A DNA stretch of 36,983 nt from Ignavibacteriota bacterium (GCA_024636855.1 JAGXGG010000083.1:1-36983); one strand, 5' to 3'; shown: positions 1 to 8,674, counted from the stretch's first letter. Translations and numbers: made by a program. Notes: generated from the sequence alone by a model not told the origin.

Positions 1-65
1 CGGATCGATCATCCGACGACGCCGACCTCTCCCCGCAATTACAGTCTGTCTGACCGGCCGGGCAC
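1..65. other. GC-rich non-native contig edge (probable chimera)
   Basis: The first 60 bases contain 38 G/C (about 63%), far above the rest of this AT-rich window. The stretch is open in the accD frame but replaces the zinc-ribbon cysteines that the family should have immediately before HFRIS. The transition to normal composition is abrupt, around bases 65-72. The simplest explanation is an assembly or amplification chimera at the end of a contig. A genuine cysteine-free AccD N-terminus is possible but less likely. Confidence 0.6.
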
Positions 66-756
66 TGGACACTTCCGCATTAGTGTCAAAGAATATGTTC
101 AAATAATATTAGATGAAGGAAGTTTCAAAGAAACACATAAGAAAGTACGCTCTGCTGACCCACTCGAATTCGAAGATACAAAAGCATATAAGGATAGATT
201 AGTAGCTGCTTACAAAAAATCAGATAGCGCAGACGCTCTAACAACTGGTCACGGCAAGATAAATGGTAAAAAGGTTTCTTTCGCTTGTATGAACTTCGAT
301 TTTATCGGTGGTAGTATGGGTTCTGTAGTTGGCGAGAAATTCGTCAGAGCTACTCAATACGCAATCAAAAACAAATGCCCACTAATAGTGATTTCCGCTT
401 CTGGAGGTGCACGTATGCAAGAAGCAGTGATATCACTGATGCAGATGGCTAAGACAAGTGTTGCACTAGCTCAATTAGATGATGCAGGACTACCTTTTAT
501 ATCTATATTATCAGATCCTACAACTGGTGGTGTGAGCGCTAGCTTCGCTATGTTAGGAGATGTTATTATCGCAGAGCCGGGTGCATTAATCGGTTTTGCT
601 GGACCAAGAGTTATAGAGCAAACTATAAAAAGAAAATTACCTGAAGGTTTTCAAACCTCCGAGTTCTTGTTAGAGCATGGCTTTGTAGATATGATTGTAC
701 ATAGAAAACAACTTAAAGAAGAGTTAACAAAAATCATTGATTGGTTTGGTTTTTAA
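1..756 (+). CDS. accD: Acetyl-CoA carboxylase carboxyltransferase subunit beta (5'-truncated)
   Basis: AccD carries out the carboxyltransferase half-reaction of acetyl-CoA carboxylase together with AccA, making malonyl-CoA for fatty-acid synthesis in the cytoplasm. The frame is open from base 1, so the ATG at 289 is internal and not the start. Upstream of it the family sequence is already recognisable: HFRISVKEY near base 73, then [15 protein letters not shown]. Downstream come [19 protein letters not shown], the [16 protein letters not shown] region and [10 protein letters not shown], all hallmarks of the carboxyltransferase fold. The N-terminal zinc ribbon should lie just before HFRIS as paired CxxC motifs. 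No cysteine is present there, and bases 1-65 are GC-rich, so that part is probably not native sequence. The family call is secure; the first ~22 codons should not be trusted. Confidence 0.95.
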   Translation, partial: RIDHPTTPTSPRNYSLSDRPGTGHFRISVKEYVQIILDEGSFKETHKKVRSADPLEFEDTKAYKDRLVAAYKKSDSADALTTGHGKINGKKVSFACMNFDFIGGSMGSVVGEKFVRATQYAIKNKCPLIVISASGGARMQEAVISLMQMAKTSVALAQLDDAGLPFISILSDPTTGGVSASFAMLGDVIIAEPGALIGFAGPRVIEQTIKRKLPEGFQTSEFLLEHGFVDMIVHRKQLKEELTKIIDWFGF

Positions 757-1528
757 TAGAACCATATTTGTAATACTATTCTCAATCTGTTTTTTACCGA
801 ATACAGTATTATCTACTCAGTATCATTTGCGAGAGATGGCTTATGTTACTCTAGGAGGTGTATTTGGAGCTAGTTCTAGCAACTTCCAAGATGATTACCA
901 GAATATAATTGGTGGTAATTCCTTAGACTTTAGAGATTCCCCTTCTTTAGGTGGTGGTCTCAAATTTTGGTTGGAAGACCACTATCGTTTATCTATAGCA
1001 GCAGATTATTTCGACTCCAAATCATCAGATTCATATACCGAATTTGACTCGCTTTCTATAGGCACAGTTACCCGCGATATTTATAATGAATTCAATATTA
1101 CTTCTATTCCGGTTGTTATCTCTTTGGATTATATACCTATAGAGCAGCAATTTAAAACTTATGCCTCTGTTGGTGCAGGTGTTTTAGTATCAAGAGTTAG
1201 TTGGAAAGAGAATGTCAATTCGAACAGAGCCTCAGATGTTAGAGTAGGTGGTACACATTATGACTCTACCGATTTATTTCCACTAGTGCGAGGAGCATTA
1301 GGTGTTGAATTAGATTTTGACCAGTCAGTTACGGGAAATATCATTGGTAACTTAACAATTGAACTCCGCTACACGTATATGTTCAGGAAAGTAGATATGT
1401 ACAGTAATATTAAAAATCAATTAGGAGCTGAATCGTCTCAATTAGAGAACTCAGTAGAGTTAATACCAGGTTATTTGTCATTGAATCTACAATTTGGAAT
1501 AGAATATTTCCAAACTATTGGTAAATAA
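737..1528 (+). CDS. Outer-membrane beta-barrel protein (porin-like)
   Basis: This 263-residue protein has an export signal (hydrophobic stretch about residues 8-26, with the likely cleavage region around VLSTQ). It is followed by alternating hydrophobic/aromatic strands with Gly-rich turns, typical of an 8- to 10-stranded outer-membrane barrel, and ends in an aromatic-rich strand. I cannot assign a specific function. The start is a TTG at 737 (or TTG at 746) lying inside the last codons of accD. The first in-frame ATG, at 836, would remove the signal peptide, so a TTG is preferred. The overlap with the accD stop at 754-756 suggests translational coupling, which is odd because the two products work in different compartments. 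Confidence 0.75.
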   Translation: MIGLVFNRTIFVILFSICFLPNTVLSTQYHLREMAYVTLGGVFGASSSNFQDDYQNIIGGNSLDFRDSPSLGGGLKFWLEDHYRLSIAADYFDSKSSDSYTEFDSLSIGTVTRDIYNEFNITSIPVVISLDYIPIEQQFKTYASVGAGVLVSRVSWKENVNSNRASDVRVGGTHYDSTDLFPLVRGALGVELDFDQSVTGNIIGNLTIELRYTYMFRKVDMYSNIKNQLGAESSQLENSVELIPGYLSLNLQFGIEYFQTIGK

Positions 1529-1580
1529 CATTTTTTTCATTAGATTGTTAGTAATAACGTTCATTCAAAATATATAAATG

Positions 1581-1592
1581 CTAGGGAGGCAA
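1581..1592 (+). promoter_or_regulatory. Strong ribosome-binding site of hpf
   Basis: GGGAGG lies about 6 bases before the ATG at 1595. It is one of the clearest Shine-Dalgarno sites in the window and fixes the hpf start. Confidence 0.7.
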
Positions 1593-1594
1593 AA

Positions 1595-1930
1595 ATGACA
1601 ACAGAAGTAACTTTCAGACATTTTGATGCTAAGAAACATCCAACATTACACGATATGGCATTAGAGTCAGCAGATAGATTTACTCAGTTCAATAGTACAA
1701 TTTTGAGCACACATGTTGAATTTATAAATGAACCCGAAGAAAAAGTTGTGGAGTTCAGAGTTAACGCAAATGGCAGAGTATTAGTCTCTAGTGATAACAC
1801 AGACGATTTCAAAAAAAGTCTAGCTAGTGCAGAAGATAAGTTGATAAGACAATTAAAAAAGCTGAAAACAAAAAAGAATAATCATGATCATGAAAAATTC
1901 GAACCTGAGACAGATAAACCAGAATTTTAA
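1595..1930 (+). CDS. hpf: Ribosome hibernation promoting factor, short form (HPF/YfiA family)
   Basis: At 111 residues this matches the short HPF/YfiA class, which binds the 30S decoding centre and inactivates ribosomes in stationary phase or stress. Visible features are the opening VTFRHFDAKKHPTLHDMALE (beta strand then helix 1), a central VEFRVNANGRVLVSS strand pair, and a second helix, DFKKSLASAEDKLIRQLKKLKTK, carrying the basic rRNA-contact residues. The C-terminal dimerisation domain of long-form HPF is absent; an acidic/His tail (HDHEKFEPETDKPEF) follows instead. A strong Shine-Dalgarno site precedes the gene and a canonical terminator follows 10 bases after the stop, so hpf can be expressed as a discrete unit. 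Confidence is high for the family. Confidence 0.88.
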   Translation: MTTEVTFRHFDAKKHPTLHDMALESADRFTQFNSTILSTHVEFINEPEEKVVEFRVNANGRVLVSSDNTDDFKKSLASAEDKLIRQLKKLKTKKNNHDHEKFEPETDKPEF

Positions 1931-1939
1931 TTAAATTGG

Positions 1940-1969
1940 AAGGACATATAAAACAATATGTCCTTTTTT
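1940..1969 (+). terminator. Rho-independent terminator after hpf
   Basis: AGGACATA (1941-1948) pairs with TATGTCCT (1957-1964) around an 8-base loop and is followed by five T (1965-1969). The A at 1940 can pair with the T at 1965, extending the stem. It ends only 4 bases before the hprK start codon. Confidence 0.8.
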
Positions 1970-1973
1970 ATTT

Positions 1974-2984
1974 ATGTACAATAACTTAAAAGTAATAAGA
2001 AAAAAAGAAGTAAAGGTAGAAGCACTTTTACAATCACCACTCAAATTGCAAGTGATAACTGGCGATGTTGGGTTGGATAATACTATTACTGAATCTAATT
2101 TGTACAGACCTCAGCTTGCTTTAGCGGGGTTTACTGAACTATTTACATATAACAATGTGCAAATAGTAGGAAATACCGAAATTTTTTATCTCCGATCTCT
2201 GGATTTAGAAAAGAGAAAGCAAGCCTTTAGAAATATAGTCCAATTTGATATTCCTTGCATTATTATCACAAATGGAAATAAGTTCCACGATGAATTAGTA
2301 GAGTTAGCAATAGAAAATAATACAGCTATACTTTCTACTGATAAAGACACTACCTCTGCTACTTCAATTTTGTCAGTATTTCTAAATGACCTATTTTCAC
2401 CACACGTAACTATCCATGGCTCATTTATGGATGTATATGGAGTAGGAATACTATTCACTGGTGGGAGTGGAATTGGTAAAAGTGAAATAGCTCTGGATTT
2501 AGTAGAAAGAGGCCATAGGCTAGTAGCTGATGATATCGTTATCCTTAACAATAACACCGGTACAGCCCTAATGGGTACAGGCACCAATCTAGTCCAACAC
2601 TTTATGGAAATAAGAGGTCTTGGGATAATAGACGTAAGAAGAATGTTTGGAATACGGTCTATCAGGTTTCAGAAAAGATTAGAGATTATAGTAGAGTTAG
2701 AAGTATGGGACAGTAATGGTGACTATACACGTACTGGCTTAGAAGAAAATACATCTAAAATACTTGGAGTTGAGATAACAACCGTCAAATTACCAATATT
2801 TCCTGGTAAGAATATTACCGTAATTGCAGAAGTTATAGCCCTCAATTACTTATTAAAAACTTATGGCTATAATGCTTCTGAAGTATTCACTCAGAAGCTA
2901 AATGATACTATAATGAATAAGACTAAAGATAAAAATTACACCGATGAAAGAATAATTAATTATTTCCAAGGCGATTTAGAATAA
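1974..2984 (+). CDS. hprK: HPr(Ser) kinase/phosphorylase
   Basis: This 336-residue protein matches HprK, which phosphorylates and dephosphorylates HPr on a serine and couples carbon status to regulation. The N-terminal domain (about 1-135) includes the family stretch around YRPQLALAGF. The catalytic domain carries His148 in HGSFMDVYG, the Walker A GGSGIGKS at 163-170, the acidic pair in ADD (186-187), and the HprK signature EIRGLGIIDV at 212-221. All key residues are present, so activity is likely. ATG 1974 is the only usable start, because no ATG, GTG or TTG occurs in frame before the conserved domain. It has no Shine-Dalgarno site and directly follows the hpf terminator. In related lineages HprK usually occurs without a full sugar PTS; its partner is not in this window. 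Confidence 0.92.
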   Translation: MYNNLKVIRKKEVKVEALLQSPLKLQVITGDVGLDNTITESNLYRPQLALAGFTELFTYNNVQIVGNTEIFYLRSLDLEKRKQAFRNIVQFDIPCIIITNGNKFHDELVELAIENNTAILSTDKDTTSATSILSVFLNDLFSPHVTIHGSFMDVYGVGILFTGGSGIGKSEIALDLVERGHRLVADDIVILNNNTGTALMGTGTNLVQHFMEIRGLGIIDVRRMFGIRSIRFQKRLEIIVELEVWDSNGDYTRTGLEENTSKILGVEITTVKLPIFPGKNITVIAEVIALNYLLKTYGYNASEVFTQKLNDTIMNKTKDKNYTDERIINYFQGDLE

Positions 2985-2998
2985 TCGAGAATAAATAT

Positions 2999-4957
2999 AT
3001 GATGAAAAGAATATTATTACCTCTACTGCTTATCACATTTTTAGTGATGGCTATAAAATCAAATGCAGATGAACCACATATTAGATTTAAAACAAAAACT
3101 TCTAAAACCGATATTAAATTAGGTGATGAATTTTATGTTTTAGTTCAATTTGATATCGACAAACATTGGTACACTTATGACTTTATTGATCAGATTAGTA
3201 ATGAAGGCATAGGCCCAAATACTACCGAAATAGTTGTGTTGAGCAAAGAATTAGCAACTACTAATGGTGACTTAATAAAACCGACTCCATTAGAGAAATT
3301 CGATGAAGGTTTTGAGATGAACCTTACTTACTACAAAGGGACATTCGACGTTATAGTACCACTAAAAGCCCTTAAAAACTTTACTATAGGAAAGGAAGAA
3401 CTTTCACTTGAAGTTTATTTACAATTATGTGACACTGCTCGTTGTTTACCACCTGAACCGTATAACTTAATAATAAGTAGTGATACTTATAATGCTTCTG
3501 ATAATGAGAAGATTATAAATGAAAGTTCTGAGAAACTATTATTAGCAAAAGAAAAACATAAAGTAGTAAAAAAAGAAGAAAAGATAATAACTGAATCAAG
3601 TGCTGAGATAGAAGAAAGCAAGAAAAAAGGTGTATGGTCTTTTCTTTGGTTTGCTATGTTAGCTGGTGGAGCAGCACTGCTAACTCCTTGCGTATTCCCA
3701 ATGGTTCCTATTACAGTATCTTTCTTTACTAAAAGAGCTGAACAAACGAAAGCAAAAGGCCTTAGAGATTCTTTGATTTACGCATTAGGTATTATACTCA
3801 CATTCACTATACTCGGGTTTGCGCTTTCCTGGCTACTCCAAGATTCCGGTGGACTCGGAGGTTTTGCGGCTAATGGTTGGGTCAATATATTGATTGCATC
3901 AGTATTTATAATATTTGCATTGAATCTATTCGGTGCATTTGAGATACAGATACCAACTAGTTTGATGAATAAGTTAAACAAACAAACTCAAGGTTCTGGG
4001 ATATTCTCTATCCTAGTTATGGGATTAGTATTCTCCCTTACGTCATTTACTTGTACAGTACCATTTGTTGGTTCTGCTTTGCTTTCCGCATCTGGTGGAG
4101 AGTGGTTCTATCCTATAATAGGTATGATAGGTTTTTCAACTGTATTTGCACTTCCATTCTTTGTGTTTGCACTTATTCCTTCTGCTATGAATAAGCTTCC
4201 TAAAGCTGGTGGTTGGATGAATAATGTAAAAGTAGTAATGGGATTTCTAGAAGTCGCAGCAGCAGTCAAATTCATAAGTAATGTTGACTTAGTATGGGGT
4301 TGGGGTATTATGCCTAGAGAGATGTTCATAGCAATATGGATTATTTGTGGTGTATTAATCGTAGCATACTTACTTGGTGCATTTAGAATGAAAATGGATT
4401 CAGAATTATCAAATCTAGGTGCTTTGAGAATTATTTGGGCAATTATATTCGGTGCTATAACTATATTCTTGATACCGGGTTTATTCGGTAAGAACATGGG
4501 TGAGATAGATGCATTTTTACCTCCTCAAGGTTACTTAAATGCAAATGTATCATCTGCTTCTGCTGGTGGTAGTATGTTTGGAGAGAAAGGTGAGACAACT
4601 GTATGGCTTCATGATTACGATGAAGCACTTGCATTAGCAAAAAAAGAGAACAAGCCGATATTCATTGATTTCACAGGTTGGACATGTACGAACTGTAGAT
4701 GGATGGAATCTAACGTATTCCCTTTACCACAAGTTCAAAAGTACTTTACTGGAATGATAAATGTTAAACTTTATACAGATAGAAGAGAAGAGCCAGAACT
4801 TAGCAATAAAGAGTTTCAAAAGAGTATGTTCAATTCTATCGAATTACCATTATATGTTATATTGACACCTGATGAGAAATTGGTAGGAACAAAGGCATTT
4901 ACTAGAGATTTACAAGAATTTCTTGACTTTTTAGACAAAGGTGCTAACTCCTTATAG
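2999..4957 (+). CDS. dsbD: Thiol:disulfide interchange protein DsbD
   Basis: DsbD moves electrons from cytoplasmic thioredoxin across the inner membrane to periplasmic reductases. All three parts are visible in 652 residues. After a signal peptide (about 1-23) comes the periplasmic alpha domain with its cysteine pair C144/C149 (LQLCDTARCL). A multi-pass membrane domain from about 213 carries the first redox cysteine in TPCVFPMVP (C231) and the second in SFTCTVPFVG. The C-terminal thioredoxin domain has C563-T-N-C566. The start is ATG 2999 or ATG 3002. It follows hprK by 14 bases and is probably co-transcribed. The two TlpA-like lipoproteins at 18.7-20.0 kb and the exported CPPC protein at 31.9-33.3 kb are plausible clients, by inference only. 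Confidence 0.93.
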   Translation: MMKRILLPLLLITFLVMAIKSNADEPHIRFKTKTSKTDIKLGDEFYVLVQFDIDKHWYTYDFIDQISNEGIGPNTTEIVVLSKELATTNGDLIKPTPLEKFDEGFEMNLTYYKGTFDVIVPLKALKNFTIGKEELSLEVYLQLCDTARCLPPEPYNLIISSDTYNASDNEKIINESSEKLLLAKEKHKVVKKEEKIITESSAEIEESKKKGVWSFLWFAMLAGGAALLTPCVFPMVPITVSFFTKRAEQTKAKGLRDSLIYALGIILTFTILGFALSWLLQDSGGLGGFAANGWVNILIASVFIIFALNLFGAFEIQIPTSLMNKLNKQTQGSGIFSILVMGLVFSLTSFTCTVPFVGSALLSASGGEWFYPIIGMIGFSTVFALPFFVFALIPSAMNKLPKAGGWMNNVKVVMGFLEVAAAVKFISNVDLVWGWGIMPREMFIAIWIICGVLIVAYLLGAFRMKMDSELSNLGALRIIWAIIFGAITIFLIPGLFGKNMGEIDAFLPPQGYLNANVSSASAGGSMFGEKGETTVWLHDYDEALALAKKENKPIFIDFTGWTCTNCRWMESNVFPLPQVQKYFTGMINVKLYTDRREEPELSNKEFQKSMFNSIELPLYVILTPDEKLVGTKAFTRDLQEFLDFLDKGANSL

Positions 4958-4966
4958 GGGTTAGTA
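4942..4966. terminator. Hairpin spanning both convergent stop codons (terminator-like)
   Basis: CTAACTCC (4944-4951) can pair with GGGGTTAG (4957-4964) around the loop TTATA, with one G-U or mismatched position. The hairpin contains the stop codons of dsbD (+, 4955-4957) and of the YopX-like gene (-, 4961-4963). There is no T-tract on either side, so intrinsic termination is uncertain. It may act as a bidirectional 3'-end or mRNA-stability structure. Confidence 0.4.
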
Positions 4967-5392
4967 CTCCTCTTCGTCTTCGTCGAATCCCTTATCTTCA
5001 TAGTCGTCGTCGAAGTCTGAATCAAAGTCATCACTATCGTCTAGATTATCAATACCGATTTTATATGGAGTTTCGTATATATTGCCTTGTATCAATTCGT
5101 TTTCGCCTCCAACTAATTTTTGTGAATGCATATCTGAATTTTCGAACTTAACTATATACTTATTACCCTCTTTAGTAACAATTCCACCTTCTATATTTAT
5201 ATCGCTTTCGTATATTTCGTTTTCATCCTGATCTAGAATACCAGTAGATTTCATTATGACAAAATCATCATCATCTATTACTCTATAACTGTCACCTTTG
5301 GTTGGCTTTTGTTCTAATTCGTATGGAGTTATTTCATCATGTAGTAACATGAATTCTAGGGACTTGTGCCATGCTCTGTATTTGATTGTCAT
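4961..5392 (-). CDS. YopX-like domain protein with acidic tail
   Basis: The 143-residue product resembles the YopX family, small proteins common in phages and in some chromosomes and of unknown biochemical role. Recognisable parts are the opening KYRAWHK, the STGILDQDENEIYESDI segment matching the family's T-G-L-x-D-x-x-x-x-x-I-Y-E-G-D motif, and IQGNIYETPY near the end of the domain. About 30 residues of almost pure Asp/Glu/Phe/Ser (DDSDDFDSDFDDDYEDKG and following) form a highly acidic tail after about residue 115. Its stop lies 3 bases from the dsbD stop on the other strand, and it sits just downstream of panC. No other phage genes are nearby. The family call is moderately confident; the function is unknown. 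Confidence 0.6.
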   Translation of the reverse strand: MTIKYRAWHKSLEFMLLHDEITPYELEQKPTKGDSYRVIDDDDFVIMKSTGILDQDENEIYESDINIEGGIVTKEGNKYIVKFENSDMHSQKLVGGENELIQGNIYETPYKIGIDNLDDSDDFDSDFDDDYEDKGFDEDEEEY

Positions 5393-5441
5393 ATCTCATT
5401 TCCAAAACATTAATTCTACAAAAACATAAATTAATAATTTT

Positions 5442-6341
5442 TTACTTTAAACCAGCTTGAAATCTTTCATCTTCGTTATAATTCGAAACCGGTATTTTAA
5501 CTACCATATTGTCTATTAATCGAGTTTTTCCGAGTATAGTACCTAGTAGTAACACTACATCCATACCTTCCTCGAATTCCGATGGCTCAGATAGGTTATA
5601 AGCGTCAGCAGCTAGTGCATAATCTATTTTAAGTATCTCTAGCTTTCGCAAATATTCATGCATAAAAGCATTTATCTTTTTTCTATTTCTTTCACTTGAT
5701 TCTATGAACTCTTTAGTAGCAACTAGTGATTGGAATAGTATTTTAGCTTTACTCTTCTCTTCATCTGTTAGGTACTTATTACGAGAACTCATTGCTAACC
5801 CACTAGTTTCTCGCACTATAGGGCAGACAACAATCTCAACTCCCATTAGCATATCCCTTGATAAAGCCTTTACTACTAATGTTTGCTGATAATCTTTTTG
5901 TCCAAAAAATGCTTTATTAGGTAGAGCAGCACTGAATAATTTGGAAACTACAGTAGCAACTCCATCAAAAAAGTGAGGTCTATATTTACCTTCGAAAACA
6001 TAAGCCAAATCACCTACAGACAGACTAGTAGTTGCACCTTCTGGGTACATTTCTCCTCTTGCTGGCGCGAATAATACATCGCAATCTGCGTTCTTTGCAA
6101 GATTATAATCATGTTCAAAATCTCTTGGATATGAATCGAAATCTTCGTGAGGTGCAAACTGAGTAGGATTAACAAAAAGTGAAGTGATTACAATATCGCA
6201 CTCTAAAGAAGCCCTTGTAATAAGCGAGACATGTCCTTCGTGTAAAAAGCCCATAGTAGGAACAAAACCAACAGTTTTTCCTTTGCTCCGTTGCTCTATG
6301 GAGTACTCTCTCAACTCATCTACCTTTCTAATTACTTTCAT
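5442..6341 (-). CDS. panC: Pantothenate synthetase (pantoate--beta-alanine ligase)
   Basis: PanC joins pantoate and beta-alanine with ATP, via pantoyl-adenylate, in the last step of pantothenate (vitamin B5, CoA) synthesis. The 299-residue length is close to the family norm. PTMGFLHEGH (residues 28-37) contains the nucleotide-binding HxGH motif, FFGQKDYQQ the pantoate/ATP-site residues, and SSRNKYL the KMSKS-like loop. The ATG overlaps the last base of the upstream yigZ stop (TAATG), indicating translational coupling. It is the final gene of the HIT-ksgA-PAP2-yigZ-panC operon. No panB or panD is present in this window. Confidence 0.96.
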   Translation of the reverse strand: MKVIRKVDELREYSIEQRSKGKTVGFVPTMGFLHEGHVSLITRASLECDIVITSLFVNPTQFAPHEDFDSYPRDFEHDYNLAKNADCDVLFAPARGEMYPEGATTSLSVGDLAYVFEGKYRPHFFDGVATVVSKLFSAALPNKAFFGQKDYQQTLVVKALSRDMLMGVEIVVCPIVRETSGLAMSSRNKYLTDEEKSKAKILFQSLVATKEFIESSERNRKKINAFMHEYLRKLEILKIDYALAADAYNLSEPSEFEEGMDVVLLLGTILGKTRLIDNMVVKIPVSNYNEDERFQAGLK

Positions 6342-6940
6342 TATGCTTCCCTACTGCCAGACCGATCAGCAGTTTGTTCTGTTATTTGTGCTCTGAATTT
6401 CTCGACTTTTGACAGAGGAATATCAGCAGTTATCTCAATAGTATCTGTATATACTTCCTCAAAAGTAACGGCATACTCATCTAGCAATCGTTTTATAGTG
6501 TTGATATCATCATAAGTTGTGTATATTTTCACTTTCTTTGTTATATCTATTTTTCTTCTTTTACAAAGTTTCACAACTTCCTCAGCAGTACCACCATAAG
6601 CTCTAGCAAGTCCACCTACTCCTAACTTAGTACCACCATAGAATCGGGTAACTACAACTAGTACATCCGAGAGTTTATACTTTTTGATAGAGAATAAAAT
6701 GGGGTTCCCGGCAGAGCCATTAGGTTCACCATCGTCATTGGCTCGGTATTCTAAGCCCTGTGAGCCAAGAATATAAGCATAGCAATTATGTGTAGCATCA
6801 TAGTGTTCTTTACGAATAGCATGAAGATATTTATCAGCATCTTCCTTACTTTCAATTGGAAATACGTTCGCTATAAAGCGACTTCCTTTGATTTTGTCTT
6901 CAAAGGTTTTATGTTCTACTATAGAGTAATAATAATCCAT
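6341..6940 (-). CDS. yigZ: YigZ/IMPACT family protein
   Basis: This protein belongs to the YigZ/IMPACT family, a conserved group with a ribosomal-protein-S5-like N-terminal fold linked to translation. The precise role in bacteria is unsettled. Diagnostic motifs are GSRFIANVFP near the N-terminus, the DDGEPNGSAGNPIL segment (family signature DDGEPxGTAGxP), VVVTRFYGGTKLGVGGL, and ARAYG. The C-terminal half looks like the usual small alpha/beta domain. The start is set at ATG 6940, whose A is also the last base of the upstream PAP2 gene's TGA (TGATG). A TTG one codon earlier (6943) is possible but less likely. Its stop overlaps the panC start by one base. Confidence 0.92.
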   Translation of the reverse strand: MDYYYSIVEHKTFEDKIKGSRFIANVFPIESKEDADKYLHAIRKEHYDATHNCYAYILGSQGLEYRANDDGEPNGSAGNPILFSIKKYKLSDVLVVVTRFYGGTKLGVGGLARAYGGTAEEVVKLCKRRKIDITKKVKIYTTYDDINTIKRLLDEYAVTFEEVYTDTIEITADIPLSKVEKFRAQITEQTADRSGSREA

Positions 6941-7878
6941 CAATCGTATTTATAAAAACCTAAATTTCGTAATAATAATTCTATTCTGGGTTCTATCCAC
7001 AATGTCAATATTGCAAACGTAATACCTGCTGCAACATCCACCACATAATGATAGCGTAGATATACTGTGGAGAAGATAAGACTGAAACCAATGACTGCTA
7101 CTACCCACTTATATTTTGAATTGAATTTGAAAGCAAGCAAAATAGTAATAAAAGTCATCATAGTGTGTCCACTCGGCATACAATCTCTGTTTACTATACT
7201 AGCAGGATTAACTGTATCAGGCATTACTCCGCCTCCAGCATTCACCAGATCTCTGAAGAAATTAGTAAGTGCTAATCCAGGTAATTCTGTATTTAACATA
7301 CTGAAATCATGTATTGTAAATCTAGGACCAATTGCTGGCATGAAGAAATATAATATATAAGAGAAGAAAAAGCCAAAAATAATAATTCTTGCAAATTCGA
7401 AAAACCTATCGTCTGTATCTCTAAGTGTAAACTCAATCCCTAATATAAAAGGCAATACATAAAACATCATATATGAAAATTGAAGGTATTCCGTAAGCAA
7501 AGGAGTTGCGAACTGACCAATCCATTCCGTAGGATGAACTCCAAATATAGCCATATCCCATGCTATTAGAGTATTGTCATAGTCGTGGGGGTTGACCAAT
7601 GGTATAAACAGATGTATATTACTATATATAAAAAAGACAATTGGAATCACATATAGTCTTCTAACAAGTGTGAATACTTTGCCACCCTTATATTTACTAC
7701 TAACTAAAGCGAACACTATTACAGCCGATGAGATAACTAAGTATGATAGGAGGTTCAATGCTGGGGTTTCCAACTGTCCCCAAAAGATAAAGCAAAGTAT
7801 AGTATAAATAATTAACATACCTAATATGTATGCATCACTTATAGTTAGTACATGAATGATCTTCTTTAGTTTATTCAC
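6940..7878 (-). CDS. PAP2-superfamily membrane phosphatase/phosphotransferase
   Basis: The 312-residue integral membrane protein has about six or more hydrophobic segments and the two most recognisable PAP2 motifs: CMPSGHTMMTF (motif with catalytic His) and YLRYHYVVDVAAG (third motif with the nucleophilic His and supporting Asp). The spacing and hydrophobicity resemble the PAP2 subgroup that includes Aur1/inositolphosphotransferase-like proteins, so it may act on a phospholipid head group, isoprenyl phosphate or lipid A precursor. The substrate cannot be read from the sequence. The start is GTG 7878, 8 bases inside the 3' end of ksgA. An in-frame stop lies just upstream, so no ATG is available near the N-terminus. 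It sits in the middle of a coupled operon. Confidence 0.85.
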   Translation of the reverse strand: MNKLKKIIHVLTISDAYILGMLIIYTILCFIFWGQLETPALNLLSYLVISSAVIVFALVSSKYKGGKVFTLVRRLYVIPIVFFIYSNIHLFIPLVNPHDYDNTLIAWDMAIFGVHPTEWIGQFATPLLTEYLQFSYMMFYVLPFILGIEFTLRDTDDRFFEFARIIIFGFFFSYILYFFMPAIGPRFTIHDFSMLNTELPGLALTNFFRDLVNAGGGVMPDTVNPASIVNRDCMPSGHTMMTFITILLAFKFNSKYKWVVAVIGFSLIFSTVYLRYHYVVDVAAGITFAILTLWIEPRIELLLRNLGFYKYD

Positions 7879-8674
7879 CAGTTATGCTTTTTATGTTATC
7901 GTAAAGTAGATTAAAATCTTCTAATGACAGATTTTCAGCTCTCAAATCTAACATTTCTTTAACTCTTTCTGGCATAGTGGGTGATGAAATAAATGCTTGA
8001 TAATCATCTACCGAATTGAAATGCGATTTGATAGAGTTTGATAGTTTCTTTCTTCGACCGTTGAATGCACCTTTTATAAAAGAGTGTAGTTTCCTATTGA
8101 AAACACCATCATTGAATGTTATTGTTACAACTGATGATGTTACCTTAGGGGGCGGATTGAAAGCAGTCGGAGGAACATCGAAAAGTTTTTCAGCAGTTCC
8201 ACACATAAGAACAGCAAGAGTCAATATACCGTACTCTTTACTATTTGGTGCTGATACTACCCTATTCCCTAGTTCTCGTTGAATCATAAAAGTAAAAGAC
8301 TCTATTCTATCAGAATAATCTATCAACTTAAAAATGATTTGCGACGAAATATAATATGGTAAATTACCAATTACTTTAACTTTCTTATCTTTTGGTAATA
8401 TCTCCTCCAAATCCATATCTAAAATATCCAAATTTAGAACTTTTATACCGTTGAAGTTCTTTCGAAGCACATACACTGCTCGCTTATCTATCTCTATGAG
8501 TGTAAGGTTCTTAGTTTTGGGTACCAAATACTTAGTTAGAGCACCAGTCCCAGGTCCTATCTCTATGACGAAATCATCAGGTTGTATGTCTGAAATATCA
8601 GCTATTCGCTGCGATACAGTTTCATCTATTAAGAAGTTCTGACCAAGTGACTTTTTTAATCTAAATTTTTCCAA
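7871..8674 (-). CDS. ksgA: 16S rRNA (A1518/A1519-N6)-dimethyltransferase
   Basis: KsgA dimethylates two adjacent adenines in the 3' terminal helix of 16S rRNA, a late step and checkpoint of small-subunit assembly. The 267-residue protein has the family N-terminus KKSLGQNFLID, the SAM-binding loop EIGPGTGALT (residues 38-47), an acidic motif II (IEID), and the catalytic NLPYYIS motif (N104-Y107). The start is TTG 8674, which directly follows the TAA of the HIT gene in the same reading frame. The usual KsgA N-terminus begins only a few residues before KKSLGQ, which supports this start. The 3' end overlaps the PAP2 gene by 8 bases. Confidence 0.96.
   Translation of the reverse strand: MEKFRLKKSLGQNFLIDETVSQRIADISDIQPDDFVIEIGPGTGALTKYLVPKTKNLTLIEIDKRAVYVLRKNFNGIKVLNLDILDMDLEEILPKDKKVKVIGNLPYYISSQIIFKLIDYSDRIESFTFMIQRELGNRVVSAPNSKEYGILTLAVLMCGTAEKLFDVPPTAFNPPPKVTSSVVTITFNDGVFNRKLHSFIKGAFNGRRKKLSNSIKSHFNSVDDYQAFISSPTMPERVKEMLDLRAENLSLEDFNLLYDNIKSITGE

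Noticed and set aside
2186-2587. Long antisense reading frame within hprK
   Set aside because: It is a shadow of the well-conserved hprK frame with no ribosome site and low-complexity composition; the same applies to the frames opposite dsbD, the TPR gene, pepF and copA.
4961-5392. Prophage remnant around the YopX-like gene
   Set aside because: No integrase, structural or lysis genes and no attachment-type repeats are visible on either side; all neighbours are housekeeping.
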